Below, in pieces: positions 59,543 to 64,000 of a stretch of 64,000 bases of DNA. A program made the position numbers and the translations under genes. The stretch covers positions 1,180,501 through 1,244,500 of the forward strand of contig NC_065571.1 of NCBI RefSeq assembly GCF_937616625.2, written 5' to 3'. The DNA comes from Mercurialis annua (Eukaryota; Streptophyta; Magnoliopsida; Malpighiales; Euphorbiaceae). The notes under the pieces were generated by a model. That model was not told the DNA's origin, did not search any database, and saw only the letters and a program-made list of their open reading frames with translations. The number at the start of each line of letters is the position of its first letter. The first letter of the stretch is position 1.

Positions 59543-61961
59543 ATTTTTTTACATTATGCTTAACTCCATCCATCTCCTTTCAAGACAGATTCATAGTTCA
59601 TTGTTGACAGAATAACAATTTGATATTTATTTTGTATCTATAAATTAAAGTGCACTAGTTAAATAGAGAAAATAAAGTAAACTATATAGAGGTGAACAAT
59701 GTATTTTACATTTTTTTCTTTGAGATTTACAAATACTTCCCCATATTCACCGACAAAAATAACATGCCACGGTTAATGGTCACATAGGAAAAATGACTCA
59801 ATCTTGATGACCAATTCGCATTAAATTGTAGGGAAAAAAATTCAAGGCTGCATGTTATTAAAGATCGCATACGGCACTACCATCAAAACTAAACTATAGT
59901 ACAGTATTGTCTCATATTCTAATTTGTTTAATATAAAAAGAGACTCGAAAAAATAAGAGATAAGTAGTAATAAAAGTAATGTGACCAATGAGATACAATT
60001 CAAATGACCGCTGAACAGCAAATTACTAGTTCGTGAATTTAAATTCTTCTACAAACGCTCACTCTTCTCAGTTATCAGAAAGATAAAAGTAATGTAATGC
60101 TACAATTCAAGAAAAGTAATAATGTTGATAAAAATGATCTAAAAATGATCTAAAAAACTATAAAAAACTGCTAATATTGCTGTTAATTTTAATTATATGT
60201 TCCTTCCGTCTCAAAGTCATAGACCATTTGAATAAACACATCAATAAAAAATAATTAAATTTAATTTTTAATTTTTTAGATATATAAATAGTATATGAGT
60301 AGTAATTTTTTTTTATTGGTGCATTTTGTATAAATAAATTGACTAATTCAATTTATTTATATTAATACGAAAAAAATATTTTATTTGATATTAAAATATA
60401 AATAATTAATTCATTTGAGAATAACTATACATATATATTAGGAGTAAACAAGACTCTTAGTCTTTAAATTATTTATCAAATATAAAAATAATATACAATC
60501 TAAAACTCTTAAAATAATAAGATAATTTATAAATTCAGAACATAAGAGTATAAATTTAGAGTATAAACTGATATTTAACTCCTATTAAAAATTATTAAAA
60601 AATACCTTAAATTTCTAAAAAATTATAAAACTAACATTTTATTTATATATTCAACAAAACCAATTATTTCAAAAATTATTAATCATAATCGAATCAAATT
60701 AAAATATCGGTTTGTTTCGGTTGGTTAATCCCAAATTATAGGTTTCTTTAGTTGAAGCAGTCTCGATAGCCTACACATTTTGTATTGTTCTGCTCCACAC
60801 CATGTGGGAGACTAGTAATTGCGCTCCTAGCCTTACGGTCATAGAAGCAGCACATGGAGTAAAATTTTGGACTTTTAATATTCGAATTCCTACTCTGACT
60901 GAGACAGACAACTGCCTGAGATTAATAAATGGTTTATATAGATCTTTAGAAGCATGCTTATTCAGTGACCTAGGAGTGTGCACGATTGGGATAAAACCCG
61001 AATTAACCGATCAAACTAAATTGAAATTTTAATTCAGTTTGAATTTTGGTTAATTCAGTTTGATTGTGATAATTTTATAAATTTTGATTAATTCGGTTCG
61101 TTTAGACTTTAATATGAAAGATTTAAATTTATTGAAACGGGCCGACCGACTTAACCGAATTATATAAATATAATATTACTTTTTTTGTAACTTCCTAAGA
61201 AAATTAAGATATTTTGTAATTTGTATAGGACTCAACTACTAATTTGTCATCTAAACCGAATCATAACCAAACAAATATAATTAAATTTTTAGATAAATTT
61301 TTGATTTGGTCATAAATTAACTACAGTTGGTTAGTACTTTTTTTCAAAAGAGATAGATAATACAGTTGGTTACTTGAAATAACACTAAAATAAATTGTTT
61401 TCTTCATGACATTTCCAATGCTAGATATCAAATTTTTCCCAACATTTTTCAATTTGGTGGATTTAGATCAAATTAGGATAATATTCTCTATTTTAGGTCA
61501 ATTAAAGATAAATACGAAGATCCTTCTTCTTCCCTTTTTTCGGAAGAAAAGGATTCCAGTTCCTAATTATTATTTTCTAATAATTTTGTTTTAATTAACT
61601 TTAAAATATTGAGTATTGTTCTTAATTGGTCAAAATGTCTGAAAGTAAGTTATTTTCTCATGAGTAATAAGTTAAGGGACCAAATTGACCCTTTACTGTT
61701 TTAGAAATCTAATAACCATAGATTATGGATAATACTATTTATATGGTAGATGATGAGATCAGACGATGGTGATCATGCTAGACTCTGCATGTTCATTTGC
61801 TCTGGTAGTTGTAAACTGACCCACTCACTCTCTATTTCCGAATGACCCAACGGCCATTCCCACCTTGAGCCCCTAAACCTTAAAAAATATTTTAATGATA
61901 TTTTTAAATCTCTTATCTCCAAATTTAAAACCAAGTTACACAGAGAAAAAATTCCCAAGAA
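59543..61961. other. Intergenic region with possible worn hAT-type MITE
   Basis: Mostly AT-rich. At about 60975-61180, TAGGAGTGTGCACGATTGGG followed by many AACCGAATT/AATTCGGTT motifs resembles the ends of common plant hAT MITEs, but the second terminus and target duplication were not found. Open frames at 60771-61032 overlap on both strands and have no recognised homology. Confidence 0.35.
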
Positions 61962-62626
61962 ATGGCAAACAAATCTCCCGTTTTCCCAATGCCGGAGCCT
62001 CAACATTTCAGCGACTACGGATTCGACCCACAAATCAACTACTTTCAGGTACTAATAACTCTCAACTTTAATCACTAAAATTTACACATTCTTTCATTAA
62101 TTTTGAGACTGACTGACCCGTTTTCTTGAATTTTCAATTCTTGGTTATGCAGTTCTTGGAAGAAGCAAGAAATCATAAGCAAGAAACAGTACCAAAATCC
62201 ATAGATTCTTTACATTTCAAGCTTCAAAAACCCATTTCAAAAGACGATCACTTCACCAAAAGAAAAACCCTCAAGAACAAGAAGAAAAAATGGTGGAAAA
62301 AAGCTTTCTTGTTCTTGAAATTCAAATGGATTCACATTCAACACGATGAATATGATTTCGAAGACGTGCATAAAGCCAGGGCTCGAGCGTTTCGATCGTC
62401 AGTGTCGGGTCCAGTTTATATTACTGAAAGCTGCACAAGTGGATCGAATACTCCGTATAGAGCTACGACCCGACGGCCAACTTCAGGGCCGATTGCCGGA
62501 ACTTTAACGCCGGCGAGAAGTGATGACTTGGGGATACCGTATTTGAGTCTTAGAGAGCTTAACATGGAACAGCAAGAGTACCAACGGTTTTCTACTTCTA
62601 CTACGCCGATTTATTTGGTTACTTGA
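61962..62626 (+). CDS. Plant protein of unknown function, two exons
   Basis: Exon 1 (61962-62048) starts MANKSPVFPMPEPQHFSDYG, and exon 2 (62153-62626) continues in phase through a 104-bp GT-AG intron, giving 186 aa. A basic, aromatic cluster (about 65-89; KNKKKKWWKKAF) could bind nucleic acid or membrane, or act as a nuclear signal. The C-terminal half is Ser/Thr/Pro-rich and ends with SLRELNMEQQEYQRF. There is no signal peptide or transmembrane helix. I recall similar short proteins in other eudicots, mostly annotated as uncharacterised, but cannot name a family. The TAC/CAG splice context and uninterrupted frame support a real gene. Confidence 0.8.
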
Positions 62627-63271
62627 CCAAAATGGTTCGGTTCTTGATGGGTTTGATTCTGATTTTCTTGAAGAATGTTATGGAACTGACCACCGAATTG
62701 TGGGCTTTTGATTTGATTAATTAGAGGGTTAATCGTTGTTAATTGTTTAATCTTTTTGGTTTTCCTTTCATTTTCAGCTGTGTAAAAAGGTGCGAAAAGG
62801 TGCTTGCTTTTGATAGTTTCTTTGTGTTGCTCACTTTATTGATTTCTGCCATTAATGTGACTGATCAGTAGCGGTTTGACTATGTCACTACACTCATTTT
62901 CTTTCTCCATTCTTTATTCTTAGTTGCCACAGGGGTTGTTCAGCATTTTTTTTATTAAATTAAAGATTTAATTATCTAAAAAAATTAATTTCTCGATTTA
63001 TTAGATTTTTATTTTTATATTGTTACAATTTTGTTAGATTTAAATTTTTTAAATATGAAAGATATATTACAATTAAAACGGAAAATTTATGATATGAGTT
63101 AAAATTAATAATTTTGAAAATTTGAATTATAAATAAAAAAATATTGTTTCATAGTTAAATATAAATAAAATACCGTTTTGATATATCTTAATACGACATT
63201 AAACTACATTACAGGTTAACTTATGGGGTTTATTAGAAGTATTTTTGTACTATAAATAAATGAACAATATT
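62627..63271. other. 3' UTR and AT-rich flank
   Basis: About 250 bp of probable 3' UTR, then AT-rich DNA in which I see nothing. Confidence 0.45.
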
Positions 63272-63350
63272 TTCCTGCTGTCTAAGGCAGCAGGAAGTCT
63301 TACAATCTGTGTGGTGGCGCTCTTCTATAGGCTGCCACCACACATTTTTT
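63272..63350. repeat. Two adjacent hairpins followed by a T run
   Basis: Hairpin 1: TTCCTGCTG (63272-63280) with CAGCAGGAA (63288-63296), 9 bp. Hairpin 2: TGTGTGGTGGC (63308-63318) with GCCACCACACA (63334-63344), 11 bp, followed at once by TTTTTT (63345-63350). TATAAATAA lies just upstream (63251). It is a GC-rich island in AT-rich DNA, either the core of a worn foldback element or a small structured RNA. Confidence 0.5.
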
Positions 63351-64000
63351 ATTTGCAAAATTATATAGTTTAATTTGGTTAACTAACAACTTCAGTCCTT
63401 TTAATTTAGGAACTACACTAATTAATTAACTAAAAGGATAAACACTGTTGCATGCCTTCTATTTTCCATTTTATTCATTTTTTATTTTTTTTCGCACATT
63501 TAAAATATATTAAATGCGATAGATAATTTTTTTTACCCTCGTATAACATTTTTATAGTTATGTTTTTGCTTTAAAAATATGATATAATCAAATACGTCAT
63601 TAATCTATCTAACAAACCGATTAATGATTTAATGTTAAAAGTAAATTGTGTTAATAATATAAAATTACATTCTTTTTGACATTAAAAAAGTACAAAAAGT
63701 GACAAACAAAATAGTACGTGGAAAGTATATTTAAAAAAAAAATTAGCTTTACTTTTCAAATTATCTAGTAATGCATATATATACTCATTAAATGGATGAA
63801 AAATACATGATACTTTGATATCCATAAAATTATTAATTAAAAAATATATGCATTATATCAATATTAGACCACTAACTGATTAAAAGTTTCACATAATAAG
63901 ATTGAATATTAATATTTAAGTCAAATGATTTATAAATTTCAACTGATATAAAGTTTAATATAAACCAAATTTATTATAAAGAAAAAATAATTAAAGAAAG
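63351..64000. other. AT-rich DNA to window end
   Basis: No ORF, repeat border or RNA gene seen. Confidence 0.45.

Noticed and set aside
60200..60470. Stowaway-type MITE suggested by TTCCTTCCGTCTCAAAG
   Set aside because: No matching inverted terminus or TA duplication was found.
60771..61032. Overlapping 70- and 76-residue frames on opposite strands
   Set aside because: No recognisable motif, no splice context and adjacent to a worn repeat.

Overview
This 64-kb window is nuclear DNA of a eudicot plant. Genes are split by GT-AG introns, intergenic DNA is very AT-rich, the gene families are plant-specific (type-I pectin methylesterases, an ATL RING-H2 ligase, a plant condensin II subunit), and most of the rest is plant transposable elements. 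I cannot name the species from sequence alone.

Host genes. Three type-I pectin methylesterase (PME) genes are present: PME-a (744-2569, +), PME-b (14120-15936, -) and PME-c (39565-41389, +). PME-a and PME-b are a recent inverted duplication that includes promoter and 3' UTR. Both have lost the same catalytic Asp (now Ser) and active-site Trp (now Val); PME-c keeps both. Other host genes are condensin-2 subunit H2 (42725-46951, + strand, 11 exons reconstructed), an ATL2-like RING-H2 E3 ligase (54819-55664, -), and a two-exon gene of unknown function (61962-62626, +). All three PME genes have a hairpin about 30 nt downstream of the TATA box, where the mRNA 5' end should be.

Mobile DNA, left to right. 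The 11 kb between PME-a and PME-b holds a tRNA-derived SINE with a 13-bp target-site duplication (TSD), a non-autonomous CACTA element (TSD TCT), and three long-TIR Mutator-like foldback elements with 9-bp TSDs. The middle of at least two of these is a string of palindromes. Beside them are degenerate GTTTCAAAC-type arrays and a long purine tract. At 16880-28994 lies a 12.1-kb Ty3/gypsy Tat-clade retrotransposon. Its 776-bp LTRs look identical, its 1997-codon gag-pol frame is open, it has dual RNase H domains and an 18-bp tandem array, and it carries a three-exon antisense gene (727 aa). No matching TSD flanks it. At 29118-34740 is a three-level nest: a hAT element (8-bp TSD) split by a 4.4-kb Mutator element encoding a FAR1-type transposase (9-bp TSD), itself holding a 452-bp Mutator MITE (9-bp TSD). 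A probable Copia solo LTR (35788-37230) precedes PME-c. To the right of the condensin gene are two LINE-derived insertions with 13- and 15-bp TSDs, a small foldback MITE and two more SINE-like copies.

The host genes do not form one pathway. The strongest stories are PME duplication with probable loss of catalysis, and the layered transposon insertions, several with exact duplicated target sites. All exon boundaries were placed by eye from splice signals and frame continuity; no database search was run.
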